NCBI GenBank assembly: GCA_964435285.1
Contig: CAYSYA010000001.1
Coordinates: 164,960-228,959, forward strand
Origin: GCA-2718035 sp964435285
Lineage (GTDB): Bacteria > Bacteroidota > Bacteroidia > Flavobacteriales > TMED113
Length of the DNA: 64,000 nucleotides
Direction of reading: 5' to 3'
Under the pieces are notes generated by a model. That model was not told where the DNA came from, searched no databases, and was given only the letters and a program-made list of their open reading frames with translations. A program made the position numbers and the translations under genes. Shown piece after piece: positions 44,866-55,800 of this stretch (the stretch's first letter is position 1; the number at the start of each line of letters is the position of its first letter).

Positions 44866-47646
44866 ATGTATATGGAAGCTTCAAAAAAAATATTTTTATT
44901 TTACTTTTTAATTCTTTTTAGTTTACACATTAGTTTTGCGCAAATTACAACAACTAATGCGGCACCTTACAACACAGAAGAATATTTAGTAAATGATGTT
45001 TTACTAGGAGCTGACTTGTTAACATCCAATTATTCATCTGTTGGATTTGTTGAAGGTATTGGTTATTTTGATGGCTCCAACTCAAACATTGGTTTTGATG
45101 AAGGAGTTATTTTATCATCTGGTGGAATTGATATGGTGACAGGTGGATTTGGTGGAGGTTCTGGTCTTTCAGGGGAACCTGACTTAGAACTTGCTTTAAA
45201 TCAAATAAATTTATTTTGGGATGTAAATAACGTTACTGTTCTTGAGTTTGATTTTGTTGCTGAGTCTGAGGTGGTTTCTTTTAATTATGTATTTGGTTCA
45301 TCCGAGTATGCAGGATATACTTGTACTCAGTTTAATGATATTTTTGGTTTTTTTTTAAGTGGACCTGGAATTAATGGAATTTATTCCAATAATGCTGTTA
45401 ACTTAGCTCTTGTTCCTGACCCTGATAATCCAGGAGAGTTTACTAATACTCCTGTTGCTGTTAACACTTTAAATTCAGGTTCTCCTACAGGAGGAGGTAA
45501 TGTTGCCACATGTGATGATATTGATCCAAATTGGGAAAGTTATAATGTTTTTTGGTATGATAATGAGTATTTTGGAACTTGGGAAGGAGTTAATGAGCCA
45601 CCAGAACCTGAAGGGACAGTTTCTGGAATAAGTGGGTTTACAGTTCCTCTACAAGCAACATATGAGGGGTTAACTTGTGGAGAAACTTACCACATTAAAC
45701 TAGCAATTGCTGATGCGAGTGATTTTGCTTTAAATTCCGTAGTATTTATTGAAGCAAATAGTTTTATTAGTCCGTCAGTTAGTGTTGATGCGGTACCTAA
45801 CTTTGATTTTGCAGGTGCAGAAGGAGGTGTTTTGGAAGGATGTGGAACAGTTTCTTTAGAATTTATAAGATCTGGAGATTTAGAGAGTGAACTTCCAATT
45901 TCATTATCTTATTCTGGTACTTCTACTTACGGTGTCGATTATGAAAATTTACCTAACGAAATTTTACTTCCGCCTAATCAGGAGGTGTATTTATTTCCCT
46001 TCGATGTCTTTTATGATTCTATTGCTGATGACCAAGAGACATTAATAATTACTATAACAGGTCTTCCTGATGCTTGCGGGGATGTTGAAGTTCAGGTTAT
46101 TGAAATGACCATTTTTGACCAACCTGAAATAATTATTGACCCTGGGGATTGTGAAGAAATTAATTGTTTTGGTGACGTTGCGATACTTGAACCTGAGAGT
46201 ATTGATGGTGGAATGGGACCACCATATTTTTATGAGTGGCAGGACGCTACGGGTAATATTATTTCATCAAGCGAAACAGTGACTGTCAACCCTGAGGGTG
46301 ATTCATTATACACCTTAACTGTTTCAGATCAATGTGGAGATCAACAAGCTGGGCCAATTGAATTTTGTGTAAACGTTGCCGAATATGCTCCAATTAATAT
46401 TGAGATTCCAAATTATCTTGCTTGTGATAATGAAACATTAACAATAGAGCCCAGTATTTCTGGTGGTTCAGGTGATTTTTCTTACTCGTGGAGTAATGGT
46501 CCAAATTCTGAAAGTAATACAATTACTTTTGATTTAGGTGATGGTGAGAGTCAAACATTCTCATTACAAATCACCGACAATTGTACATCTCAAAGTATGA
46601 TAGGAGAGGCTCAAGTAAATGTACAAAACCCTTTACCCCCAGATGTTTTTACTCAGTCTAATCCGCCAACTTGTATTGGTTTTGAAGGTCTAGTCAGCGT
46701 TAATCCAGTTGGTGAATCTGACTATACTGTTGAGTGGGACAATGTACAACCAACAGATTTAGTAAACGGAAATGAGATGATTGTTTTTCCTCAAAATTTT
46801 TCAAGTACATATACTGGAGTAATAATTGACAACTGTAATTTACAAGAAACACCTTTTCAAATACCTTTAGAAATTATTCAATATAGCGGTCCTTCTTTTG
46901 TTGTAGAAAATGGTGAAGGTTGTGAGGGTGAGTTACTTGAACTTAATGTCAATGACTTATTTACAGATGTTCCACAATCTTTTCAGGACTTCACATTTGA
47001 TTGGTCGACCGGGGAAACCAGTACTGAAACCTTTATTTATGTTCAAAGTCAAACTGAAGAATATTCTGTTACAATAACAGATTTGTGTGGAAATTCAAAT
47101 ACAGAAATCTTTACAGTTTCGCCTTCAATTCCTCCACCCCCTTACTTCTATTACGAAGAGATAGAAGAAAATTTAATTCAGTTTGATCAATTTACTGAAG
47201 AAATTTATGAAAACTACACCTGGGATTTTGGAGATGACTCCCCATACTCCAACGATTATGAACCGATTCATGCTTTTCCTGGTCCTGGAGAATATTATGT
47301 TACTCTAACGGTTGAAGATAGTTTTGGTTGTTTGAGTGATGCAACAATTATAGTGCATATTTATCCCACATTGTATGTTTATCCTCCAACAATTTTCACC
47401 CCAAATAATGATGGTCACAACGATAGATTTAAAGTTAGTGTAGTTGGAAGTGATGAATATGAGCTAATAATTTTTGATCGTTGGGGAAAAGAAGTATTTA
47501 GATCAATAGATCCCGATGAAGGATGGGACGGAAATTATTTGAATGGTAATCCTGCTGAGCAAGCTGTATATACTTACAAAGTAATTGTGCACAATGGTGA
47601 TACAGGTCAAAAAATTCAATCAGGAAAAGTAACATTGGCAAAATAA
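44866..47646 (+). CDS. Choice-of-anchor L protein with T9SS type B C terminus (copy 1)
   Basis: 926 residues from ATG 44866 (ATG 44872 is equally possible; the TTG at 44839 is less likely). The signal ends at HISFAQ. Residues of about 25-300 are the choice-of-anchor L domain (ITTTNAAPYNT, FVFGSSEYAGYTC-like strands, FGFFLSGPGING). Then come a Calx-beta-like segment (about 310-420), Ig-like modules, and a PKD-like domain (YTWDFGDDSPYS, HAFPGPGEYYVTLTV). The C terminus is the gliding-motility-associated/type B sorting domain (FTPNNDGHNDRF, IFDRWGKEVF, GWDGNYLNG). Secreted by T9SS and probably surface-attached. The next gene is a paralogue. Confidence 0.9.
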   Translation: MYMEASKKIFLFYFLILFSLHISFAQITTTNAAPYNTEEYLVNDVLLGADLLTSNYSSVGFVEGIGYFDGSNSNIGFDEGVILSSGGIDMVTGGFGGGSGLSGEPDLELALNQINLFWDVNNVTVLEFDFVAESEVVSFNYVFGSSEYAGYTCTQFNDIFGFFLSGPGINGIYSNNAVNLALVPDPDNPGEFTNTPVAVNTLNSGSPTGGGNVATCDDIDPNWESYNVFWYDNEYFGTWEGVNEPPEPEGTVSGISGFTVPLQATYEGLTCGETYHIKLAIADASDFALNSVVFIEANSFISPSVSVDAVPNFDFAGAEGGVLEGCGTVSLEFIRSGDLESELPISLSYSGTSTYGVDYENLPNEILLPPNQEVYLFPFDVFYDSIADDQETLIITITGLPDACGDVEVQVIEMTIFDQPEIIIDPGDCEEINCFGDVAILEPESIDGGMGPPYFYEWQDATGNIISSSETVTVNPEGDSLYTLTVSDQCGDQQAGPIEFCVNVAEYAPINIEIPNYLACDNETLTIEPSISGGSGDFSYSWSNGPNSESNTITFDLGDGESQTFSLQITDNCTSQSMIGEAQVNVQNPLPPDVFTQSNPPTCIGFEGLVSVNPVGESDYTVEWDNVQPTDLVNGNEMIVFPQNFSSTYTGVIIDNCNLQETPFQIPLEIIQYSGPSFVVENGEGCEGELLELNVNDLFTDVPQSFQDFTFDWSTGETSTETFIYVQSQTEEYSVTITDLCGNSNTEIFTVSPSIPPPPYFYYEEIEENLIQFDQFTEEIYENYTWDFGDDSPYSNDYEPIHAFPGPGEYYVTLTVEDSFGCLSDATIIVHIYPTLYVYPPTIFTPNNDGHNDRFKVSVVGSDEYELIIFDRWGKEVFRSIDPDEGWDGNYLNGNPAEQAVYTYKVIVHNGDTGQKIQSGKVTLAK

Positions 47647-47647
47647 A

Positions 47648-50600
47648 ATGAAGGTCCAGGGATTACATATCGTCTTTTTTATATTTACCATTTTTTTTTC
47701 TTTAAATTCATTTTCACAAATTACAACAACAAATGCCGCTCCTTATAATACACCTGATTATTTGGTTACAGATGTTCTATTGGGTTCTGGTATGACTGCA
47801 TCTAATTTCACATGGCAAAGTGCACCTGATAACATTGGATATTTTGATGGAACAAATGCCAATGTTGGATTTGAAAATGGAGTTTTATTATGTACTGGTG
47901 GTATAGATTTTGTTACTGGTGGATTTGGTGGAGGAGCTGCAAACATAGCAGGAGATGCTGATTTAGGTCAGTTATTGACTGAGATGGGTATGGGTGGATT
48001 TAATATAAATAATGTAACATTACTTGAGTTTGATTTTGTTGCTCAATCTGAATCCATGTCTTTCAATTATGTTTTTGGTTCAGCAGAGTATACAAGTTAC
48101 ACATGTTCTAGTTTTAATGATGTTTTTGGTTTCTTTGTAAGTGGCCCAGGAATTAATGGAACTTACTCCAATAACGCTGTTAATATTGCACTAGTACCAG
48201 GAACAAACACTCCAGTTGCAATTAATACAATTAATGCAGGAGAGCTTGTAAATGATCCTGATTGTAATGATATAGATCCTGATTTTGAAAGTTATAATGT
48301 CTATTGGGTAGACAACGACTACGGTGGATGGGGCGGAGGGCCCCAAGGTCCAAATACACCTCCAGCTCCTGAAAATACTGTTAGTGGCTTTACTGGATTT
48401 ACTGTTCCTCTTGAAGCATTTATTTCTGGTTTAATATGTGATGAAACTTACCATATAAAATTAGCTATTGGAAATTGTTTAGATACTGCTTTGGACTCAG
48501 GGGTATTTTTAGAGGCTAATAGTTTTGCAAGCCCAGCTATTGAGGTCTCTTCCTTTAACTCAGAAGCAGATATTTCTGGAAATTCTGTTTTAGAAGGTTG
48601 TGGTGATTTGAACTTACAATTTATAAGGAGTGGCGATATGACAATGGATTTAGTAGTAGAGTTATCATACGGAGGAGATGCAATTATGGGGGTCGATTAT
48701 GAAAATTTACCTGACCAAATAACTCTTCCTGCAAACCAAGAGGAGTTCGTATTACCAATTGATGTTTTTTATGATGGTGTAGGGGAAGGAACGGAAAGTT
48801 TGATTATTACAATTGATGGTTTACCAGTCGCTTGCTCTGATTTAGAAACACAGACTATTGAATTAAATATTATTGATCAAGAAGAGTTAGTTATTGATCT
48901 TCCAAGTGAAATTGATACTGATTGTTTTGGTGAAGTTGAAATTACAGCAAATGTAAGCGGAGGAATTGAACCATATAATTTTTCATGGTTTGACGAAAAT
49001 GGTTTATTAATTGGTAACGAGGAAAGTATTACTCAAGATCCTGATTTTAGTACATTCTTCACAGTTGAGGTTTCAGATAGCTGTGAAAATCAACTTGTAT
49101 CAGCTACTACAATTGTAGAAGTTTTACCAGCAGAAGTTAATGCGACTCTTCCCTCGGACATTTTTCTTTGTGAAGGTGACCCAATTTCATTTACCCCAGT
49201 AATTGAAGGAGGGTTAGAACCATATTTTTATGTATGGTATCTAAACGGTTCAATTGTTTCAACTGATTTAAATTTAAATTTTGATTCAGCTCCAGAAGGT
49301 TTGTATCAATTTATAGTTCAAGAAGGTTGTGGAGGAATGGCGGCAGATGAAATTACTGTCTCTTACATTGAGCCATCCCCTTATGTTGAATTGAGTTCTG
49401 ATGATGTTCCTAATCCAGCTCTTTTACCTGAGGGTTGTTTTCAAAGCAATTTAGATTTTAATTTATTAGAGCCTAGCGATCAAGATATTTTAGTTGAGTT
49501 TACAACAGGAGGAACTGCTACATTAGGTCAAGATTATAATATTGATTCATTTGATGTGTTTATTCCTGCCGGTGAAACAACTGTTTCAATTCCCGTTGAA
49601 ATTTTAACTGACGATATTTTTGAGGGAGATGAAGTGATTGAGTTTTATTTTGATTTTATTGATGAGTGTTCTAGCTGGCCAGAGCAATTAAATATTACTA
49701 TTTATGAATTAGGAAACTTATATGTAAGTGTTCCCGAAGTACTAATTGTATGTGAGGATGAGTTAGATGAGTACTCTATTTCTGGAATTGTTGGAGGTGG
49801 GGTAGGATTAGTAAACTATGGATGGTACTTTAATGGAGAATTAATTAGTACAGATATAAATTTACCAGTCCAAAATTTATCACCCGGTGAATATAATTTG
49901 ATAGCAAATGATCAATGTGGAAACACTGTTGAGTCTATTGTTGATTTACAATTTACATTATTGAGTCCAACAGTTGAAGTTGTTTCTGACAGTTACTCGG
50001 ATCCTCTTATTATGACAGAAGCTTGCGGTTCTAGTACATTATTATTTCAAATGCCTTATGCTTATCCCAACGATACAATATTTTATTATCAAATTTCAGG
50101 AACTTTTTCTAATGGTGGAGATGTTATAAATATTCCAGGTTATGTTGAAGTCCCTGCGGGAGTAACTGCCGTTGGGGTAGATGTAGTCCCTATAGCAGAT
50201 AATGTAGAAGAAGAAAATGAAACAATTATTTTCTCATTTCCTTTTGTTAATGAATGTGTTGAGCAAGATGATATAGAGATAGTTATCAATGATGTAAGTC
50301 CAATTATATTAAATGTTCCAGAGGGAACTACTGTTTGTTCTGGGCAAGAAGTAATTTTAGAGGGTTCATATTCTGGAGGAGTTGAACCAATGACTTATTT
50401 TTGGGTTACCCCAGATGGAAACGAGTCAACACTGAATTTAACAACTTATCCTGAAGATGATTTTGAATATATTCTGTACATAGAAGATGCCTGTGGTTAT
50501 ACAGCAAGTAGTTCTGTTTTTATTCAAACTGAGGATTATGAGCCAATGGAAGTTTTATGGCCACCTCAAAATATTAATGCTTGTGTTGGAGAGCAAGATA

Positions 50601-51100
50601 TGATTATCCCTGATGTTCAAGGTGGGGCGGGTATATTATCATATAACTGGTATGTAGATGGTGTTGCTGGTACTGATACATTATTAATTGGTACAAATGT
50701 TCCAAATATGTTTATGCCGACCGATAATCCCGACAACTTTGAATATGAAATGACTGTTACTGACGATTGTAATAATACAATTTCATACTTTTTTAATGTC
50801 AATGTTATTGATTGTGCTTCCCCAAATGTTTTCACTCCAAATGGTGATGGTAATAATGACTACTTTGCTTTGGATTTTGGAACTATTTCTGATGGGGCCA
50901 GGATGGAAATATTTAATAGATGGGGTGAGTTGGTATTTAAATCTGAGAATTATGCACCATGTAACCACTCCAATAGCTCATGTTGGGATGGTACTTATTT
51001 TAATTTAGGTCATTTATGTCCAGATGGAGTATATTTTTATAAATTAAAATATAATAACGAAACTACACAAAAGGTTGGGTATGTTCTGCTAACTAGGTAA
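47648..51100 (+). CDS. Choice-of-anchor L protein with T9SS type B C terminus (copy 2)
   Basis: 1150 residues, ATG one base after copy 1 ends. The signal ends at LNSFSQ, and the mature protein starts with ITTTNAAPYNTPDYLV, almost identical to copy 1. The choice-of-anchor L domain is about 23-290. Two or more Calx-beta-like modules follow (GVDYENLPDQITLPA and LGQDYNIDSFDVFIPAGETT mark their strands), with Ig/SprB-like segments between. The C terminus is type B (VFTPNGDGNNDYF, IFNRWGELVF, CWDGTYF). It is longer than copy 1 by extra repeat modules. It ends convergently with gpmI, overlapping by 8 bp. Confidence 0.9.
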   Translation: MKVQGLHIVFFIFTIFFSLNSFSQITTTNAAPYNTPDYLVTDVLLGSGMTASNFTWQSAPDNIGYFDGTNANVGFENGVLLCTGGIDFVTGGFGGGAANIAGDADLGQLLTEMGMGGFNINNVTLLEFDFVAQSESMSFNYVFGSAEYTSYTCSSFNDVFGFFVSGPGINGTYSNNAVNIALVPGTNTPVAINTINAGELVNDPDCNDIDPDFESYNVYWVDNDYGGWGGGPQGPNTPPAPENTVSGFTGFTVPLEAFISGLICDETYHIKLAIGNCLDTALDSGVFLEANSFASPAIEVSSFNSEADISGNSVLEGCGDLNLQFIRSGDMTMDLVVELSYGGDAIMGVDYENLPDQITLPANQEEFVLPIDVFYDGVGEGTESLIITIDGLPVACSDLETQTIELNIIDQEELVIDLPSEIDTDCFGEVEITANVSGGIEPYNFSWFDENGLLIGNEESITQDPDFSTFFTVEVSDSCENQLVSATTIVEVLPAEVNATLPSDIFLCEGDPISFTPVIEGGLEPYFYVWYLNGSIVSTDLNLNFDSAPEGLYQFIVQEGCGGMAADEITVSYIEPSPYVELSSDDVPNPALLPEGCFQSNLDFNLLEPSDQDILVEFTTGGTATLGQDYNIDSFDVFIPAGETTVSIPVEILTDDIFEGDEVIEFYFDFIDECSSWPEQLNITIYELGNLYVSVPEVLIVCEDELDEYSISGIVGGGVGLVNYGWYFNGELISTDINLPVQNLSPGEYNLIANDQCGNTVESIVDLQFTLLSPTVEVVSDSYSDPLIMTEACGSSTLLFQMPYAYPNDTIFYYQISGTFSNGGDVINIPGYVEVPAGVTAVGVDVVPIADNVEEENETIIFSFPFVNECVEQDDIEIVINDVSPIILNVPEGTTVCSGQEVILEGSYSGGVEPMTYFWVTPDGNESTLNLTTYPEDDFEYILYIEDACGYTASSSVFIQTEDYEPMEVLWPPQNINACVGEQDMIIPDVQGGAGILSYNWYVDGVAGTDTLLIGTNVPNMFMPTDNPDNFEYEMTVTDDCNNTISYFFNVNVIDCASPNVFTPNGDGNNDYFALDFGTISDGARMEIFNRWGELVFKSENYAPCNHSNSSCWDGTYFNLGHLCPDGVYFYKLKYNNETTQKVGYVLLTR

Positions 51101-52601
51101 GTAAATTATCTCCCGTCATCTCATTAGGTAATTCAATATTCATAATGCTTAAAATTGTAGGGGCGATATCTGCTAACTTGCCAGATTTTATTTTTTTACA
51201 GTCACTGTTCAATAAAAACATCGGTACTTTGTTTATTGTATGAGCAGTATTAGGAGTTCCGTCATTATTTAGCATGAATTCCGCGTTTCCGTGGTCTGCT
51301 ATTATTAAAATGATATAATCATTCATCTCTTTTATTAATGTTCCAACACATTCATCCACAGTTTCAAGTGCTTTTTTTACCGCTTTAAAATCTCCAGTGT
51401 GTCCAACCATGTCGGGGTTAGCAAAATTTAGACAAATAAAATCAGCTTTATTTTGATTGACTTCTTTAATACATTCTTTGGTTAATTCTTTTGCACTCAT
51501 TTCTGGCTTGAGATCGTATGTTGGTACTTTTGGTGATGGAACAAGTATTCTTGTTTCATTTTTAAAAGGACTTTCATTGCCCCCTGAAAAGAAATAGGTT
51601 ACGTGTGGGTATTTCTCTGTTTCAGCAATTCTTAGTTGATGTAATCCCCTTTTAGATATGACTTCTCCTAATGTATTTTTTAAACTTGCCTTGTCATATA
51701 ATACACTAATATTATTAAAAGACTTATCATAATTTGTCATAGTATAATATTGTAAATCAATTTTTTGCATTTTATTTTCAGGAAAACTTTTTTGAGTTAA
51801 AGCGATGCTAAGTTGTCTGCATCTATCTTTTCTAAAATTGAAACACAATAAAGTATCACCATTTCCAATTTTAGAAATAGGGTGATTATTATGAGACTTA
51901 ATTATTGGTTTGAAAAACTCGTCTGTTATATTATTATCATAATTATTTTGAATTTCTTGAGTGATATTGTTAGTTAATTTTCCATTTCCCTTAATTAAAG
52001 CATTGTAGGCAAGTGCTGTCCGTTCCCATCTATTGTCTCTGTCCATAGCGTAGTATCTTCCTGTTATAGATGCTATTTTTACAACTTCATTATTATATTT
52101 ATTTTCGATTTGACGGATAAAATCAATGCCAGACCTAGGATCCGTATCTCTTCCGTCTGTAAAGCCGTGTATAAAAATATTTTTCAATCCTCTTTTAATT
52201 CCTATGTCACAGATTTCGAAAAGATGGTTTATATGAGAGTGAATCCCGCCATCAGAGAGTAAACCCATAATATTAAGAGTTTTATTTTTATTCATTGCTT
52301 TTTCTAATAACTCATTTAATTTTGGATTTTTTTCTAATTTATTGTCAAAAATATCATTATTGATTTTTGCTAAATCTTGATAAACGATTCTTCCTGCGCC
52401 AATATTCATGTGTCCAACTTCTGAGTTTCCCATTTGATTATCAGGAAGGCCAACATCTAATCCGTGTGTAATAAGTTCAGTGTTAATAGAATTTTCATAT
52501 AAATTATCAATTACAGGTGTATTGGCTTTAAAAATGGCATTAGAATTATCTTTTTTTCCGTGTCCCCAGCCGTCTAATATTATTAATGCAACTTTTTTCA
52601 T
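51093..52601 (-). CDS. gpmI: 2,3-bisphosphoglycerate-independent phosphoglycerate mutase
   Basis: A 502-residue Mn-dependent glycolytic enzyme of the alkaline phosphatase superfamily that interconverts 3- and 2-phosphoglycerate. MKKVALIILDGWGHG carries the first metal Asp. NQMGNSEVGHMNIGAGR has the phosphorylated Ser (about 60). HGFTDGRDTDPRSG and TGRYYAMDRDNRWER bind the substrate. ANPDMVGHTGD and IADHGNAEFML hold the remaining metal ligands. Length is as expected. A cytoplasmic housekeeping gene flanked by secreted-protein genes. Confidence 0.97.
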   Translation of the reverse strand: MKKVALIILDGWGHGKKDNSNAIFKANTPVIDNLYENSINTELITHGLDVGLPDNQMGNSEVGHMNIGAGRIVYQDLAKINNDIFDNKLEKNPKLNELLEKAMNKNKTLNIMGLLSDGGIHSHINHLFEICDIGIKRGLKNIFIHGFTDGRDTDPRSGIDFIRQIENKYNNEVVKIASITGRYYAMDRDNRWERTALAYNALIKGNGKLTNNITQEIQNNYDNNITDEFFKPIIKSHNNHPISKIGNGDTLLCFNFRKDRCRQLSIALTQKSFPENKMQKIDLQYYTMTNYDKSFNNISVLYDKASLKNTLGEVISKRGLHQLRIAETEKYPHVTYFFSGGNESPFKNETRILVPSPKVPTYDLKPEMSAKELTKECIKEVNQNKADFICLNFANPDMVGHTGDFKAVKKALETVDECVGTLIKEMNDYIILIIADHGNAEFMLNNDGTPNTAHTINKVPMFLLNSDCKKIKSGKLADIAPTILSIMNIELPNEMTGDNLLT

Positions 52602-52894
52602 ATAAGTCTTAAAATTAAATCTATTTTCTTTTAAATACGTAGTAATTTTATAAAAAGTTGTTCTTAATTTTTTTAAAAAAAAAACACCATTTTACACACA
52701 AAATTGTATTAATAATTCTTGTTTTTTTTAATTTTTTTTTTCATATTTACAACTGAATTATACCCTTAAAACCCACAAATTTCGAACATAATATAGGTCC
52801 TTGACCTCTGTTATTTCTAAGCTTATGGTGTTTAGGAATTTTATGTATTTATATGGATAAAAAATCCGAATTATTAATTAAAAAATTTTTACCG
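52602..52894 (+). promoter_or_regulatory. Intergenic region upstream of the giant gene, with candidate promoter
   Basis: 293 bases, very AT-rich, with long A and T runs near 52667-52685 and 52720-52741. TTG at 52719-52721, a 20-nt spacer and CATATTTA at 52742-52749 form a weak version of the Bacteroidota promoter. If used, the leader would be about 135 nt. An ATG-less open frame extends upstream of 52895, but the signal peptide fixes the start at 52895. No tRNA, hairpin or small gene is seen. Confidence 0.35.
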
Positions 52895-55800
52895 ATGAAA
52901 AATTTATTACTTTCTTTGGCAACAATTCTTACGTTTTGTTGCTTCAATATTGTTACTGCGCAAGATTGCGTTAATACGGACAACGGTGCAGTTGACGCTT
53001 ACGGCGACGGGTGTGCAAGTTGGTATGATGCCAATGAATCCCCTGGTTCTTATGGTTGTACTGGTGGTTATGATACTGCTGATTTTATTGCTGCGGACAT
53101 GTGTTGTGCATGTGGTGGAGGACAATCTACAATGCCTGAAGATCCAGGATGTGATGATGGTTTGACTCTACTTACTATGATGGACTCATATGGAGATGGG
53201 TGGAGTGGAAATGTGCTATTAGTTAACGGTACTGGTTACACTTTTGATTCAGGAGCTCAAGCAACGGCATGTGTTGCGTTACTTGATTGTAACGTTATTG
53301 AATGGACTACAGGTTCGTGGGAAGGTGAGACTTCTTGGACAATGGGAGATCTTTCTGGAGCTGCAGGCTCTGGAACAGGAGCGTTTGGTAATTGTGGTGT
53401 GCCTGGTTGTATGGCAGTTGATGCATGTAACTACAATATAGAAGCTACAACTGATGATGGTTCATGTACTTTTGCAGCTGCAGGTTTAGACTGTGATGGA
53501 AACTGTTTATCAGGATCATTACTTACTATGAATGATTCATGGGGAGATGGATGGAACGGAGCTTCATTAAGCATAAACGGTGTTTCTTACACTGTTGATT
53601 CTGGTAATAGTGCTGTTGCATGTGTTGATTTATTAGATTGTAATACTATTTCATGGACTGCAGGTTCTTACGATAGTGAGACTTCATGGTCTATAGCAGG
53701 AACTGAATTATCAGGAACTGCAGGAAGTGGAACAGGAGATTTTGGAAATTGCCCAGTATATGGTTGCACGGATTCATCGGCGTGTAATTATAACTCTGAG
53801 GCTGACACAGACGATGCTTCTTGTACATTTGCTTCTGAAGGTTTTGATTGTGATGGTAATATAATATGTGATGCTGCAACTCAAGTTGCTGCTGATTTGA
53901 CTATTTCTGGTTCTGACGGAAGTGCTATTACTGTAATAGTAGACGGGGAAGCAGTAGTTGAAAATATTTCTGCTGACGGTACAGTATCTGCTTGTATTTC
54001 AGCTGGAGTACTTGCTGGTTCATCATGTGTTGAAATATCAGTAGTAGCTGGTTCAGATCCAGCTAATATGTCCTGGTTTATTTCTGCTTACAACGGTGCT
54101 GCTGTTCTAGCGGCGGGTGACGGAAACTTTGGTTCTGGACAATTAGGATGTGATATTGCTGGATGTATGGACGAAACAGCATGTAATTATAATTCAGAGG
54201 CTACAGTCTCTGGAGATTGTACTTACCCTGATGCAAATGCAGATTGTGAGGGTAATTTTGTTTGTAATGATTTACTGTTTACACTTGATATGTATGATTT
54301 GAGTGGTGATGCAGATGGATGGAATGGTAATACTTTCCAAGTTATTGATTGGGTTACTGGACAAGTTGTTCCAGGAGCTGGTCCTTTTACTTTTGACGAT
54401 GGTGAAATGGGCACTGCTTTAGCTTGTTTCCCTGAAGACATGGCGACTGGTTGTTATGTAATTGAAATTGGAGGTGGAGACAACGAAGCTCAAGTTGGAT
54501 GGCATTTATATGGATATGAAGTATTTGGAAATTATGTAGTTGACTGGTCTGCTGGTATGGCTCAAGAATGGTCTTCGGCAGGTGGTGAGTTATTATTTGG
54601 TGATAGTGGAACTTATCAAGATGAGAATGGTAACTTTATTTCTTTAGGTACTGGCGAGTTTATTGAAGGTTACCCAGATTGGAACTCAGGTGTTGGTACG
54701 TATGATACTAACAATGATGGTGTTGCAGATGGTTACGATATAGGATTTGGTTGTCCATGTTTAAATGACAGTGCATTAAATTATGTATTTGACATAGATC
54801 CGGCTGATTATGCTTCATGGAATGATTTAGGTACTCCTTATGGAGAAGTTATTCCTGATGGAACATATACTAATGAACAAGGAACTGAAGTTGCTTATCA
54901 AGATCAATCAGATCCTTGTGATTATGGTGCACCAGACGTAATTGGTTGTATGGATCAGTTTGCTGCAAACTATAATATGGAAGCAAATGTTGCTTGCGAT
55001 GATTGTTGTGAGTTACCTGCTTGTGTTGGTTCTGGTATGGATATGGACGAAACTGTTGCAGGTCTTGTTTATGGTGCGTCTCAAGGTCAAGTAACAGTAA
55101 ATGGATGTTATGATGGTTTACCAACATTATTTGGTTTATTAGGTGTTACATGTGACACTGATATGTCTTTATTTACTGATCAGTTACCAGCTGGAACAAC
55201 TGCACAAATGTTATGTGGTTGTTCATGCCCTGACCCTGTTGTTACTACTTGTATGGATGATACTGCTTGTAACTATGAAGAAGTAGGAGAATGTACTTAT
55301 GCAGATGCAGGATTTGATTGTGCAGGTGACCCACTTGTTTGTGATGGTTCAGGTACTAACGATAATGCTTCGGTAGCTGCTCAATTCTATGGTTTTGGAT
55401 GTGAAGGAGCAATTGCTACAATGATGGGTTCTTATGGATACACTGAAGATGAGGCTTGTGCTTTTGATGGAATGGTGCCAAATATTGATGAAACTACAGG
55501 AGAATTTTTAGGAATGATTATGATGTTTGACTTAGGTGGTCAAACTCTTGGTGATTTCTGTGGTTGTTCTTGTGCTGACCCTGTTCCTGCAGGAATGTTA
55601 GTTACTTGGGCTGGTACAGACTCATGGCCAGAAGAAAATGGTTTCTCTATTGCAGATTGTGATGGTAACGTATTAGCTTCTATGGAAGGTGGTGCTGGTT
55701 TTAGTGCTTATGTTGAGTTACCAGATAACTATATATTAACAATGACTGACTCTTACGGAGACGGTGGAGGCCAAGTTACTATTGGTGATACTGTTTACAC

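Noticed and set aside
52853..52894. Upstream start for the giant protein
   Set aside because: It would put 14 charged residues before the signal peptide; ATG 52895 gives a standard signal sequence.
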